The translations under genes were made by a program, and so were the position numbers. This document shows, piece after piece, positions 34,465 through 42,548 of a stretch of DNA of 64,000 bases. Origin of the DNA: Oscillospiraceae bacterium. GTDB lineage: Bacteria > Bacillota > Clostridia > Oscillospirales > Ruminococcaceae. The stretch is from assembly GCA_902363145.1 (NCBI GenBank), contig CABIZB010000001.1, positions 310,001-374,000 on the forward strand, in the 5' to 3' direction. The notes under the pieces are model-generated. The model had not been told where the DNA came from. It worked only from the letters and a program-made list of their open reading frames with translations, and made no database searches. Numbering within the stretch: the stretch's first letter is position 1; each line of letters begins with the position of its first letter.

Positions 34465-35748
34465 TTACATTCTGTCAAATGCCTGCTTGATGTCGGCAAT
34501 GATGTCGTCAACATTTTCAAGGCCTACAGAGAAGCGGATAAGTCCGCCGTCGATACCTGCTGCCACAAGCTGCTCATCGCTGAGCTGACGGTGTGTTGCA
34601 GAAGCGGGGTGAAGAACGCAGGTGCGGATATCGGCAACGTGTACCTCGTTGGAAGCAAGCTCCAGTTTATCCATGAACTTTACAGCCTCGCTTCTTCCGC
34701 CCTTGATGGAGAAGGAGATTACACCGCTGGTTCCGTTGGGGAGATACTTCTTGGCACGGTCGTGGTACTTATCTGTCTCAAGACCGGGGTAGGAAACGGA
34801 TATCACCTTGTCACAGCTCTGGAAGAACTTAGCCACCTTCATTGCGTTGGAGCAGTAAACGGGCATACGTACAGCCAGTGTTTCAAGTCCCAGATTGAGC
34901 AGGAAAGATGAGTGAGCAGCAGGATAGCAGCCAAAGTCTCTCATGAGCTGCATTCTTGCCTTTGTGATGTAGGGCACAGGGTACTGCTTGGTGTAAACAG
35001 TGCCGTGATAGCTCTCGTCAGGCTCGGAGAGACAAGGGAATTTGCCGTTGTCCCAGTTGAACTTGCCGCTGTCAACAATAACGCCGCCTACCTGAACAGC
35101 GTGGCCGTCCATATATTTTGAGGTGGAGTGAATAACGATATCAGCGCCCCATTCGATAGGTCTGCAAAGAACGGGAGTAGCAAAGGTGTTGTCAACGATA
35201 AGGGGAACATTGTGCGCATGAGCGGCCTTTGCCCACATCTCAATGTCAAATACGGTGAGAGCGGGGTTTGCGATAGTCTCGCCGAAAACACACTTGGTGT
35301 TGGGCTTGAAAGCGGCATTCAGCTCTTCTTCGGTGGCATTTACATCTACCCAGATGCACTCAATGCCCATTTTTTTGAGGGTGAAGCCGAAAAGGTTGAT
35401 AGTTCCGCCGTAAATGGAAGAGGAAGCAATGAAGCTGTCTCCTGCCTCGCAGATGTTCAGGATAGACAGCAGGGAAGCCGCCTGACCGCTGGAGGTGCAC
35501 ATTGCAGCTGTGCCGCCTTCAAGAGCAGCTATCTTCTTTTCAACAGCATCGGTGGTGGGGTTCTCAAAGCGGGAGTAGATAAGGCTCAGTGTGGGATCGT
35601 CAAAAACGTCCGCAACGGAGTTGGTGGAATCATATACATATGTAGTGCTCTGAACGATAGGCATAACTCTGGGTTCGCCGTTCTTGGGGGTGTAGCCTGC
35701 GTGCAGGCATTTGGTTTCAAGCTTTGCGTTTTTTTTCATTTCTTTCAA
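34465..35748 (-). CDS. metY: O-acetylhomoserine sulfhydrylase (MetY)
   Basis: A 427-residue fold-type I PLP enzyme of the Cys/Met metabolism family, converting O-acetylhomoserine and sulfide to homocysteine. The N-terminal ETKCLHAGYTPKNGEPRV, YSRFENPTTDAVEKKIAALE and the PLP lysine in DIVIHSTSKYMDGH are typical, as is the C-terminal THRQLSDEQLVAAGI. Start: a TTG at 35748 lies 8 nt after AGGAGG, while the ATG three codons later is 17 nt away, so TTG is preferred. First gene of its operon. Confidence 0.94.
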   Translation of the reverse strand: MKEMKKNAKLETKCLHAGYTPKNGEPRVMPIVQSTTYVYDSTNSVADVFDDPTLSLIYSRFENPTTDAVEKKIAALEGGTAAMCTSSGQAASLLSILNICEAGDSFIASSSIYGGTINLFGFTLKKMGIECIWVDVNATEEELNAAFKPNTKCVFGETIANPALTVFDIEMWAKAAHAHNVPLIVDNTFATPVLCRPIEWGADIVIHSTSKYMDGHAVQVGGVIVDSGKFNWDNGKFPCLSEPDESYHGTVYTKQYPVPYITKARMQLMRDFGCYPAAHSSFLLNLGLETLAVRMPVYCSNAMKVAKFFQSCDKVISVSYPGLETDKYHDRAKKYLPNGTSGVISFSIKGGRSEAVKFMDKLELASNEVHVADIRTCVLHPASATHRQLSDEQLVAAGIDGGLIRFSVGLENVDDIIADIKQAFDRM

Positions 35749-35813
35749 GGTAGTGACCTCCTGTATAATATAATGCCGTCCCTGCGGTATTTTGTGATAG
35801 ACATATCCTTAAT

Positions 35814-35842
35814 AGTATATCATATTTTGGGGGATTAGTCAA
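35814..35842 (-). promoter_or_regulatory. Promoter of the metY-cysK operon
   Basis: On the minus strand TTGACT (35842-35837) and TATACT (35819-35814), 17-bp spacing. No SAM riboswitch or T-box-like structure is seen in the short leader. Confidence 0.65.
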
Positions 35843-35864
35843 TGATGAGAGATCTATTATTTTT

Positions 35865-35917
35865 AGAACCTGTCTTCATAAGAAATGTGTGCGCATATGC
35901 TTGTGAAGACGGGTTCT
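35865..35917. repeat. Inverted-repeat element, family B short copy (53 bp)
   Basis: Reads AGAACCTGTCTTCATAAG ... CTTGTGAAGACGGGTTCT, i.e. the two ends of the element at 15441-15603 joined without the central 110 bp and in the opposite orientation. It is a near-perfect hairpin. Confidence 0.8.
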
Positions 35918-35971
35918 TATATTTGGCTTATCATTATATGCAGTTATGAAGTAAGGCTTTATCAAAAAACA

Positions 35972-36065
35972 ACCTCCATTGATATAATACAACTACGGCA
36001 TGGAAGCTGTAGAAATAAAATCAATGGAGGTCAATCAAATGAGCGTTAAATGCTCAGGTGTATAA
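35972..36065 (+). other. Two hairpins and an 8-codon open frame
   Basis: ACCTCCATTGAT (35972-35983) and ATCAATGGAGGT (36020-36031) are a perfect 12-bp inverted repeat. The right arm contains GGAGG, which is spaced for the ATG at 36039 of MSVKCSGV. That frame contains a second small palindrome TGAGC/GCTCA (36040-36056). The hairpin would hide the ribosome site. It may be a small regulatory RNA or the remnant end of a mobile element. The rest of the 358-bp gap holds the metY promoter and the family B short copy. Confidence 0.4.
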
Positions 36066-36106
36066 TGTGGAAAATTGCAGGCGGAATACGGAGTTTTGGC
36101 AAAAAA

Positions 36107-37168
36107 TCATTTTATCTGCGTGTCGATTTTGATAAGCACTTCAACAAATCTCTGCATACATTCGATACTGCCTGTGGAAACACGCACCCAGCCTTTTAGT
36201 ATGCCTTTGGAATAGTCTCTTATAAGTATTTCATGCTCTTTGGCGGCTGAAACAATATCGGTTGATGGCTTGTTGGGCATAAATAAAACATAATTTCCTT
36301 CTTTGGAAATAACCTTATATCCGAGTTCGCTCAGCTTTGATGTAAGGTATTCACGCCCTGTTTTTTCAATCTCCTGAAGCTTTTCTATCATGTCCTGACG
36401 TTTGATAAGCTCTTCCGCAAAGAGAATAGCAACATTGCTCACATTGAATGTTGATTCTGCGTTTTCTATGTAATGAATAAGCTGTTTATTGCCGGAAACA
36501 TATCCGATCCTGAGTCCTGCACAGGAAAACAGCTTTGAAAAAGTCCTTAACACCAGAAGATTGTCATATTCATTTATGAGTGGCATAAAAGTATTTGGAT
36601 AGAAATAATGATAGGCTTCATCAACAACTGTTACAGCGCCGACAGATGCTGCCTTTTCGATTATTGCCCTTGCGTCAGCGTCATTCCAGCAAGCACCTAT
36701 TGGGCTGTTGGGGTTGAGCAGTATTACCAACCCTGTGTTCTCTGTTATCAGATCTAAAGCCTTGTCAACAGATAAACTGTAATCCTCATTGTATTCAGCC
36801 ATGACATGACCCATTCCGAACATTTTTGAATATACATCGTACATTTCAAATGTCGGAGTAACGGTAAGCAGTTCTTTTCCCTGTTCACCGAAACACTGGA
36901 AAATCAACCGCATAGCTTCATCCGAGCCGCAGGTTATGGAGATACACTCAGCGGGAATATTATTATGTTCTGATAACAGCTTTGCTAATCTGTCCTTTTC
37001 AGGGTATGAAGCAATAAATTCAGGCGTGATTTTCTTTTTTATTTCTTCCACAAAGTCTGCGGGAAGTCCCTCAGGATTTTCGTTCATATCAAGGCGAAGA
37101 TAATCCTTGCGTTCATCGTGGAATTTAACTCTATAAAGATTTTTTATATTTTCATTAACATAGTACAT
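36107..37168 (-). CDS. HisC-like aminotransferase of a three-gene cassette
   Basis: A 353-residue fold-type I aminotransferase. LRLDMNENPEGLP, TCGSDEAMRLIFQCFGEQG, NPNSPIGACW, DEAYHYFYP and the PLP lysine in TFSKLFSCAGLRIGYVSG are clear; this is the histidinol-phosphate aminotransferase/CobD group. The NPNNPTG motif is altered to NPNSPIG. It is not in a histidine operon but ends a cassette with a nucleotidyltransferase and a methyltransferase, so its substrate is probably a small phosphorylated ketone or amino compound used for a nucleotide-activated headgroup (inference). Composition is more AT-rich than the genes to its left. Confidence 0.85.
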   Translation of the reverse strand: MYYVNENIKNLYRVKFHDERKDYLRLDMNENPEGLPADFVEEIKKKITPEFIASYPEKDRLAKLLSEHNNIPAECISITCGSDEAMRLIFQCFGEQGKELLTVTPTFEMYDVYSKMFGMGHVMAEYNEDYSLSVDKALDLITENTGLVILLNPNSPIGACWNDADARAIIEKAASVGAVTVVDEAYHYFYPNTFMPLINEYDNLLVLRTFSKLFSCAGLRIGYVSGNKQLIHYIENAESTFNVSNVAILFAEELIKRQDMIEKLQEIEKTGREYLTSKLSELGYKVISKEGNYVLFMPNKPSTDIVSAAKEHEILIRDYSKGILKGWVRVSTGSIECMQRFVEVLIKIDTQIK

Positions 37169-37177
37169 AAATACAAC

Positions 37178-37930
37178 TTACCTTTCCAGAATGGTGTACC
37201 ATCTGTCCGTCTCACTGAAGCTTGCTTCGTTGTTAAGGTGGGGCAGATAGTCCTGCTTAACGATCCTGAACCCTGCGTTCTTAAAGACCTCATAGTAAGC
37301 GTTATATTCGGAAGGGGTGCGGTATATAACGTCATAAGTGGTTTTGAGCGCATCTGAGGGACATTCGTCAAGGGTAAGTCTGGTTTCAACAGCAACGGTT
37401 TCTGTCAGATACATTATGCAGTGCTCGTCGAGAAGGTCGATAAGTCCCGCTATGCAGTCTTTCAGATCAGCATCATTTATGTACATACAAACTCCGCCGA
37501 TTACTACACGGTCAAATTTCCTTTGGAGCTTTTCGCTACTTCGCCTGCACGCTTCCTGAAAAGAAACGTTTATGAAATCATAGTCGGCATTTTCAAAAGA
37601 ACATCTCTGCTGAGCGATCTTTATCATTTCGCCCGAAAAGTCCGTTCCGAGATAATAGCCTGCCTCGGGGATAATGGATTCAGCCCATCTTCCTATTCCG
37701 CATCCGATATCCAGTACAGAAGAGCTTTTATTAACTTTGAGCTGAGGAAGGATAAAGGTCTTCTCAAAAGTGTTCCAATCTACTGCGTGCTGCGGGTCCT
37801 GATCTCCGAGAAGCACAGCTACATAAGGGCTGGACATATTGCCGATGTTCTTGGCTCTTTGGTCATAAAAGTTTTTGGTGTTGTCCGTGTCGATATCGTG
37901 CTTTTCTTCATATATTCTGTGGCTGCTCAT
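37178..37930 (-). CDS. Class I SAM-dependent methyltransferase
   Basis: A 250-residue Rossmann-fold methyltransferase: motif I VLDIGCGIGRWAES, acidic end of strand 2 in YYLGTDFSGEMI, and motif IV region FDRVVIGGVCMYIND. The C-half (LTLDECPSDALKTTYDVIYR) is not of a type I can name. Its start overlaps the end of the nucleotidyltransferase gene by 23 bp and it stops 9 nt before the aminotransferase start, so the three are made together. An O- or N-methylation of a small molecule is more likely than of DNA or RNA, since no target-recognition domain is present. Confidence 0.85.
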   Translation of the reverse strand: MSSHRIYEEKHDIDTDNTKNFYDQRAKNIGNMSSPYVAVLLGDQDPQHAVDWNTFEKTFILPQLKVNKSSSVLDIGCGIGRWAESIIPEAGYYLGTDFSGEMIKIAQQRCSFENADYDFINVSFQEACRRSSEKLQRKFDRVVIGGVCMYINDADLKDCIAGLIDLLDEHCIMYLTETVAVETRLTLDECPSDALKTTYDVIYRTPSEYNAYYEVFKNAGFRIVKQDYLPHLNNEASFSETDRWYTILER

Positions 37931-38642
37931 TTGGCATAGTTCCTTTCGATTTTATGTAAGACAGTATTCTTTCGTAATCATCAAAATAATCTATCTCTGA
38001 CCAGAATCTGCCATCTACATCTATAGTGTGAATGTCGGTATTGTCGGTGAAGGAATACAGTACATTTTCCCACCAGAGTGAGTGCTGACCGCTGTCCACA
38101 AGTGACCTCATTCTGTCAACGAAATCTGCACAGAAGGATTTTTTTATCTTGCAGATGCCCACGTATTCACAGGTCCTTTTCTCTAAAGGAAGATCCTTTC
38201 CGTACTCTATAATGCAGCCATTGCCTGTGGTAGCGAAAAAGTAGTCGCCGACCTCGGTTCTGGTTTTGTCTATTACCATTACAGCGTCGTAATTGCTGCT
38301 CAGTACAAGATCAAGAATCTCTCTTGAAAAGTAAACATCGGCATTGAGAATGATCGTGTCATCATTTATTTGCTCAGCGGCAAACCAAAGACTTGCTATG
38401 CTGTTTGTTATATCATAAAATGGGTTTACGTAGTATGTAACATCTAAGCCTTCAAGAGCAGCATATATGTGTTCTTTCTGATAACCTACACAAACGACGC
38501 ATTCTATGCCTACACTTTGCAAAAGAACGACTGTTCTTCTGATAAGAGGTGTTCCGTCAATGGGCAGGGTGGATTTGGGGATGTTTTCGACCATTCTTGA
38601 TATTCTTGTTCCACGGCCGGCAGCCAGTAAGATTGCTTTCAA
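37908..38642 (-). CDS. Sugar/alkyl-phosphate nucleotidyltransferase, LicC-like
   Basis: A 244-residue NTP transferase. KAILLAAGRGTRISRMVEN carries the nucleotide-binding GxGTR loop; IPKSTLPIDGTPLI, NPFYDITNSIASLWFA and LNADVYFSRE resemble cytidylyltransferases for choline phosphate, aminoethylphosphonate or phosphoglutamine more than sugar thymidylyltransferases. The NS..SLWFA stretch is the LicC-like hallmark. Start is a TTG at 38642 with GGAG 10 nt upstream. First gene of the cassette; activates the product so that a transferase elsewhere can attach it to a glycan or lipid (inference). Confidence 0.82.
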   Translation of the reverse strand: MKAILLAAGRGTRISRMVENIPKSTLPIDGTPLIRRTVVLLQSVGIECVVCVGYQKEHIYAALEGLDVTYYVNPFYDITNSIASLWFAAEQINDDTIILNADVYFSREILDLVLSSNYDAVMVIDKTRTEVGDYFFATTGNGCIIEYGKDLPLEKRTCEYVGICKIKKSFCADFVDRMRSLVDSGQHSLWWENVLYSFTDNTDIHTIDVDGRFWSEIDYFDDYERILSYIKSKGTMPNEQPQNI

Positions 38643-38715
38643 GATCTATCACTCCAATTTTTTATTATGTGTGCTTTAAGCTGTCATTTTAAGCAGAAGC
38701 ATTATGTTATATTTT

Positions 38716-38745
38716 ATTATACTACATCTATACATAAATAGTCAA
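38716..38745 (-). promoter_or_regulatory. Promoter of the nucleotidyltransferase cassette
   Basis: Minus strand TTGACT (38745-38740) and TATAAT (38721-38716), 18-bp spacing. The remaining AT-rich gap up to the tRNA promoter (38746-38873) shows nothing else. Confidence 0.65.
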
Positions 38746-38873
38746 TATATAAGGAAGCAGATTTGTTATGACACACTAAAAAATTTTTTATCCAAGAAAG
38801 TGGCTTCAATACGTGATTTTTCGTCCCTCAGAAAAATAATTTGAGAAAATTCGAAAAAAATTGCAAAAAACGC

Positions 38874-38902
38874 TTGACAAACCTGAAAGCATCTGCTATA
38901 AT
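38874..38902 (+). promoter_or_regulatory. Promoter of tRNA-Ser
   Basis: TTGACA (38874-38879) and TATAAT (38897-38902) at 17-bp spacing: a full-consensus promoter about 40 bp before the tRNA. Confidence 0.85.
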
Positions 38903-38950
38903 ATAAAAGTCGCTGAGAGATACGACAGAAAACAACAAGAAAACCAGTAT

Positions 38951-39043
38951 GGAGAAGTCGCCTAGCCCGGTTTATGGCGCACGACTGGAACTCGTGTATG
39001 CGTTAATAGCGCATCGAGGGTTCGAATCCCTCCTTCTCCGCCA
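38951..39043 (+). tRNA. tRNA-Ser (anticodon GGA)
   Basis: Class II tRNA with a long variable arm. Acceptor arms GGAGAAG (38951-38957) and CTTCTCC (39033-39039), discriminator G and encoded CCA at 39041-39043. The anticodon arm is CACGA-CTGGAAC-TCGTG, giving anticodon GGA; the variable arm TATGCGTTAATAGCGCAT forms its own stem; the T loop is GGGTTCGAATCCC. Nothing suggests that the nearby prophage uses it as an attachment site. Confidence 0.96.
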
Positions 39044-39046
39044 ATG

Positions 39047-39080
39047 GCTCCTGCAAGATCCTTGCAGGAGCTTTTGTTTT
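39047..39080 (+). terminator. Terminator of tRNA-Ser
   Basis: GCTCCTGCAAG (39047-39057) with CTTGCAGGAGC (39061-39071), then TTTTGTTTT. Confidence 0.9.
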
Positions 39081-39087
39081 GTATGAT

Positions 39088-39129
39088 ATCCGCAGAACTG
39101 TTATGATAATAGTCCGGCGGATTTTTTTT
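39088..39129 (+). terminator. Second hairpin with T run before the cas promoter
   Basis: ATCCGC (39088-39093) with GCGGAT (39117-39122), inner ACTGTTAT/ATAATAGT pairing, then a run of T. It insulates the cas operon from the tRNA. Confidence 0.65.
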
Positions 39130-39185
39130 GCCTTTGCAAATTTTAAAAAGAAATGTAATGTTTTGAAATTTATTGCCAAAAACGC

Positions 39186-39214
39186 TTGCAATCAAAACTG
39201 CACTGTGTTATAAT
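39186..39214 (+). promoter_or_regulatory. Promoter of the cas operon
   Basis: TTGCAA (39186-39191) and TATAAT (39209-39214), 17-bp spacing, about 120 nt before cas3. Confidence 0.7.
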
Positions 39215-39339
39215 ATGAATAAAAACACAACTGTTGCTTTGATAAATGTGTATATTATGACGTAATAAACTGCGTAACTACAGCTTTTGCCTGATATATG
39301 CGTTGACAAACAACTAAAAATTATCAAGAGGCGATGTTA

Positions 39340-41568
39340 TTGGAGTACATAGCACATAAGGCAGATGACGGCAGGGAGCAGTCAGTAAAAAATCATCTTG
39401 AAGATGTTGCGAAGCTGGCCGAAAAATATGCCGCAGGATTTCTCGGTTCAGCCGCTTATACAGGAGGGCTTACGCACGACATCGGAAAATATACGTTGGC
39501 TTTCCAGAAGCGGATAAACGGCGGCGCAAGAACTGAGCACGCTGTTCAGGGTGCGGCAGAATGTGCAAGGATTTTTGGCCGCAATCCGCTGACGCCCTTG
39601 CTGCAATACTGTATCGCAGGTCATCATTCGGGGCTTCCGGACGGCGGTGCAAGTGCGGACGGACCTGATTCACCCACTTTGCAGGGACGGCTCAGCCGTG
39701 CAAAAAAGCTTGAAAGCGGTGAGGCGTATAAAAATGAGATAACAATTTCCGCCCCTGATGATTCACAGATCATCGCCTGCATGAATGAGATTATGCACAG
39801 TTCCCTGAGTGACAAAGAGAAAAATCGTGAGTACATGGAGTTATATGCTTTTATGACCAGATATGTTTTCTCGTGCCTTACCGATGCGGATTTCATTGAT
39901 ACCGAGACTTTCTGCGATATGCAGGCAGAACGAGGCATGACAGGCGATTTTGAGGAGGCTCTCAGACGCCTTGACGCTCATATGTCAGGCTTTAAGGCGG
40001 ATACCAAGGTCAGGACCGCCAGAAGAGAGCTGCAGCATCAGGCGTATGAGCTGGCGCAAAACGGTTCATCTGTTGAGCTGCTGAATATGCCCACAGGCAG
40101 CGGAAAAACGCTGTGCAGTCTTAAAATTGCCCTTGAAAAGGCTGTTAAAGACGGCAAAAAGCGCATTATATATGTAATACCTTACACAAGCATAATCGAG
40201 CAGACGGCAGAAGAATTTGAGAAAATTCTGGGTGACAGCGTTGAGATACTCCAGCACCATTCCAACTTTTCCTTTGACGTTGATAAGGACAACAAAAACG
40301 ATAAATATGATGAAAATGATCTCACTGTCTTGAAAATGAAGCATACCGCCGAAAACTGGGACGCCAAGCTTATAATCACTACCAGCGTCCAGTTTTTTCA
40401 GTCATTGTATCATTATAAGGGCAGCAGACTGAGAAAGCTCCATAACCTGGCAGACAGCGTGATAATATTCGATGAGATACATCTGCTGCCGATAAAATAT
40501 CTTCAGCCATGTATCCGTGCAGTGGGGTACATCACAAAGTATCTGAGAAGCACGGCTATATTTCTGTCAGCGACAATGCCCGATTATACGGGGCTTTTCG
40601 GCAGATACCTTGGAAACGATTTTACTCAGCTTATTACAGACAAGACCCATTTTGCGGATTTTAAAAAGTGTCAATATATAGACCTTGGCAAAACATCTTT
40701 TGAAAATGTGGTAATGAAGGCCTCCGAAAGTATGAGCAGCCTTATAATAGTAAACACAAGGGCAGAGGCTCAGCAGGTGTATAAAATGCTGAGCGGCGTA
40801 AAGTACCATCTTTCGACATATATGATACCCGAGCACCGTTCTGCGGTCATTAAAAAGATACGTCAGCACCTTAAAGATATTGCGGATAACGTGACCGATG
40901 AGAAGCTGACGGTAGTTTCCACATCGCTTGTTGAAGCAGGCGTTGACTTCGATTTTCAGACAGTTTTCCGTGAGCTTGCAGGGCTTGACAGCATTTTGCA
41001 GGCAGGCGGACGATGCAACCGTGAGGGCAGCCGCTCCGATGGCTGCGTTTATATTTTTGATGCAGATGACACACCCCATAAAAATGATGGTGATTTTGAC
41101 ACACGCAGGAATATAACTAAAAAACTGCTTGAAAAATTTAACGACATTACAGCACCTGAGTGTATAGAAACTTATTTTTCAAGGCTTTTTGAAGATTATG
41201 ATGAGCTGATCCAAAAGAACAGCATTGATGAATGCAGCACCGGTAAGAACTTTATGTCAATACCTTTCCGAAAATATGCCGAAAGTTTTCAGCTGATAAA
41301 TGATGATGACAGCATTGCGGTAGTGGTCGAGTATGACGAAAATGCTTCCGAGCTTATCGGCAGACTGAGAGCGGGCGATATGAAGGTCAAGCGTAAGCTA
41401 CAGCGCTACAGTGTTCCTGTGAAAAAATTTTATTTTAATGAGCTGATGAAAAGCGGACTTATAAGCGAGTGCAATGGCGTGTGCCTGCTTGCAAACAAAA
41501 ACTATTATACTGATGAAATGGGTCTTGACATAAATACTGATCTGGACGCAAAGTATATTAAAAGTTAA
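39340..41568 (+). CDS. cas3: Cas3 helicase-nuclease, type I-C
   Basis: A 742-residue Cas3 that nicks and unwinds target DNA recruited by Cascade. The N-terminal HD nuclease has H19, HD at 46-47, H67 and the HH pair at 95-96. The superfamily 2 helicase has Walker A PTGSGKT at 251-257, DEIH at 378-381 and SAT near 410. All catalytic motifs look intact. The start is probably the TTG at 39340, 8 nt after AGAGG; the ATG at 39334 is only 2 nt from that site. Homologues also begin at this Glu-Tyr-Ile. A hairpin and a second promoter separate it from cas5. Confidence 0.95.
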   Translation: MEYIAHKADDGREQSVKNHLEDVAKLAEKYAAGFLGSAAYTGGLTHDIGKYTLAFQKRINGGARTEHAVQGAAECARIFGRNPLTPLLQYCIAGHHSGLPDGGASADGPDSPTLQGRLSRAKKLESGEAYKNEITISAPDDSQIIACMNEIMHSSLSDKEKNREYMELYAFMTRYVFSCLTDADFIDTETFCDMQAERGMTGDFEEALRRLDAHMSGFKADTKVRTARRELQHQAYELAQNGSSVELLNMPTGSGKTLCSLKIALEKAVKDGKKRIIYVIPYTSIIEQTAEEFEKILGDSVEILQHHSNFSFDVDKDNKNDKYDENDLTVLKMKHTAENWDAKLIITTSVQFFQSLYHYKGSRLRKLHNLADSVIIFDEIHLLPIKYLQPCIRAVGYITKYLRSTAIFLSATMPDYTGLFGRYLGNDFTQLITDKTHFADFKKCQYIDLGKTSFENVVMKASESMSSLIIVNTRAEAQQVYKMLSGVKYHLSTYMIPEHRSAVIKKIRQHLKDIADNVTDEKLTVVSTSLVEAGVDFDFQTVFRELAGLDSILQAGGRCNREGSRSDGCVYIFDADDTPHKNDGDFDTRRNITKKLLEKFNDITAPECIETYFSRLFEDYDELIQKNSIDECSTGKNFMSIPFRKYAESFQLINDDDSIAVVVEYDENASELIGRLRAGDMKVKRKLQRYSVPVKKFYFNELMKSGLISECNGVCLLANKNYYTDEMGLDINTDLDAKYIKS

Positions 41569-41573
41569 ACAGA

Positions 41574-41610
41574 GACCCTGCGGACTACGCAGCAGCCCGC
41601 AGGGTCTCCT
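41574..41610 (+). other. Hairpin after cas3
   Basis: AGACCCTGCGG and CCGCAGGGTCT form an 11-bp stem with a 12-base loop but no T run, so it is a weak or processing-type terminator that could lower read-through into cas5c. Confidence 0.5.
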
Positions 41611-41710
41611 CTCTACCGTTTGTGTGATAGAATACTTATACATTTCTACTCACTGCACAAAGTACAGACTATCTATGTTTATTATAATACAAATGTCTAA
41701 AAAAAGCAAT

Positions 41711-41761
41711 GTAAATTTATGTAAATTTACTATTGAATTTTGCGTATTGCTGTTATACAAT
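41711..41761 (+). promoter_or_regulatory. Internal cas promoter with adjacent palindrome
   Basis: TTGAAT (41733-41738) and TACAAT (41756-41761) are 17 bp apart. Directly upstream, GTAAATTTA-T-GTAAATTTAC (41711-41730) is a repeated unit whose second half is a perfect 10-bp palindrome, a likely protein-binding site. This would let the Cascade and adaptation genes be expressed apart from cas3. An open frame of 76 codons across this gap has poor codon use and no ribosome site and is not called. Confidence 0.5.
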
Positions 41762-41825
41762 GTAATCAAGGCCAGCAACTTGATAAAATACTTATACGAG
41801 CTTAAAGCGAAAAGGAGTGATTTAA

Positions 41826-42548
41826 TTGAGTTTCGGAATCAAAATAATAGTTGAAGGCGATTATGCCTGCTTTACCGATCCTGCTTCAAAGGTAGAGAGA
41901 GTGAGCTACAAAGTTCCCACGCCCGGAGCAGTGGAGGGTATTCTTAAATGCGTTTATTGGAAGCCTGCAATACGCTATGTGGTTGACGAATTGGTCGTGT
42001 TCAACCCCATAACATATGTAAATGTCCGCAGGAATGAGCTGAAAGAGAAGGTATCCTATCAGGCGGTAAAGCAGCAGATGAACGGCAGGGGAGACCCGAT
42101 AATGTATGCCTCCGAACAGAGGACGCAAAGGTCGGCGATGGTGCTGAGAAACGTGAAATACGGCATATCGGCACATTTTGAGCTGACAGGACTTAAATCC
42201 GACCATGCGGACGAGGGGGAGGAGAAACATTACAATATTCTCCTGCGCAGGCTGAGGAACGGTCAGTGCTTCAGGCAGCCGGTGCTTGGCAACAGGGAGT
42301 TTTCTGTCAGAAAGATAGAGCTTGTTGACAGCTTCGACTATTCTCAGGTATCGGACGAGCTTATGGGTGATGAGGATCTGGGCATCATGCTCTATAAGAT
42401 GAATTTCAGGGACGGCGGCAAGCCGCTGAACGGTAACTGGGACAAGCCTGTTTTCAGTGATGCGGCTGATGCGGTTTACTATCACCCTCATATTGTGAAT
42501 GGTGTTATTGATGTGAAGAAGTACAGGGAGGAGGGGCTTAAATGCTGA
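41826..42548 (+). CDS. cas5c: Cas5c (Cas5d) crRNA-processing Cascade subunit
   Basis: A 240-residue Cas5 of type I-C. In this subtype Cas5 replaces Cas6 as the endonuclease that cuts the repeat RNA and stays at the 5' handle. The N-terminus SFGIKIIVEGDYACFTDPAS and PTPGAVEGILKCVYWKPAI are hallmark segments. The start is a TTG at 41826, 8 nt after AAGGAG. Its end overlaps cas8c by 7 bp. Confidence 0.95.
   Translation: MSFGIKIIVEGDYACFTDPASKVERVSYKVPTPGAVEGILKCVYWKPAIRYVVDELVVFNPITYVNVRRNELKEKVSYQAVKQQMNGRGDPIMYASEQRTQRSAMVLRNVKYGISAHFELTGLKSDHADEGEEKHYNILLRRLRNGQCFRQPVLGNREFSVRKIELVDSFDYSQVSDELMGDEDLGIMLYKMNFRDGGKPLNGNWDKPVFSDAADAVYYHPHIVNGVIDVKKYREEGLKC

Noticed and set aside
35749..35864. 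SAM riboswitch or T-box upstream of metY
   Set aside because: The leader from the predicted promoter to the start is only about 60 nt and lacks the helices of either class.
38951..39043. tRNA-Ser as the attachment site of the prophage
   Set aside because: The tRNA is intact and 9.6 kb from the integrase with the whole cas locus between; no second copy of its 3' end is seen near 48.4 kb.
41624..41854. A 76-codon open frame between cas3 and cas5c
   Set aside because: It starts at a GTG without a ribosome site, is made of AT-rich low-complexity codons, and runs into cas5c in another frame; the region is better read as a promoter and operator.
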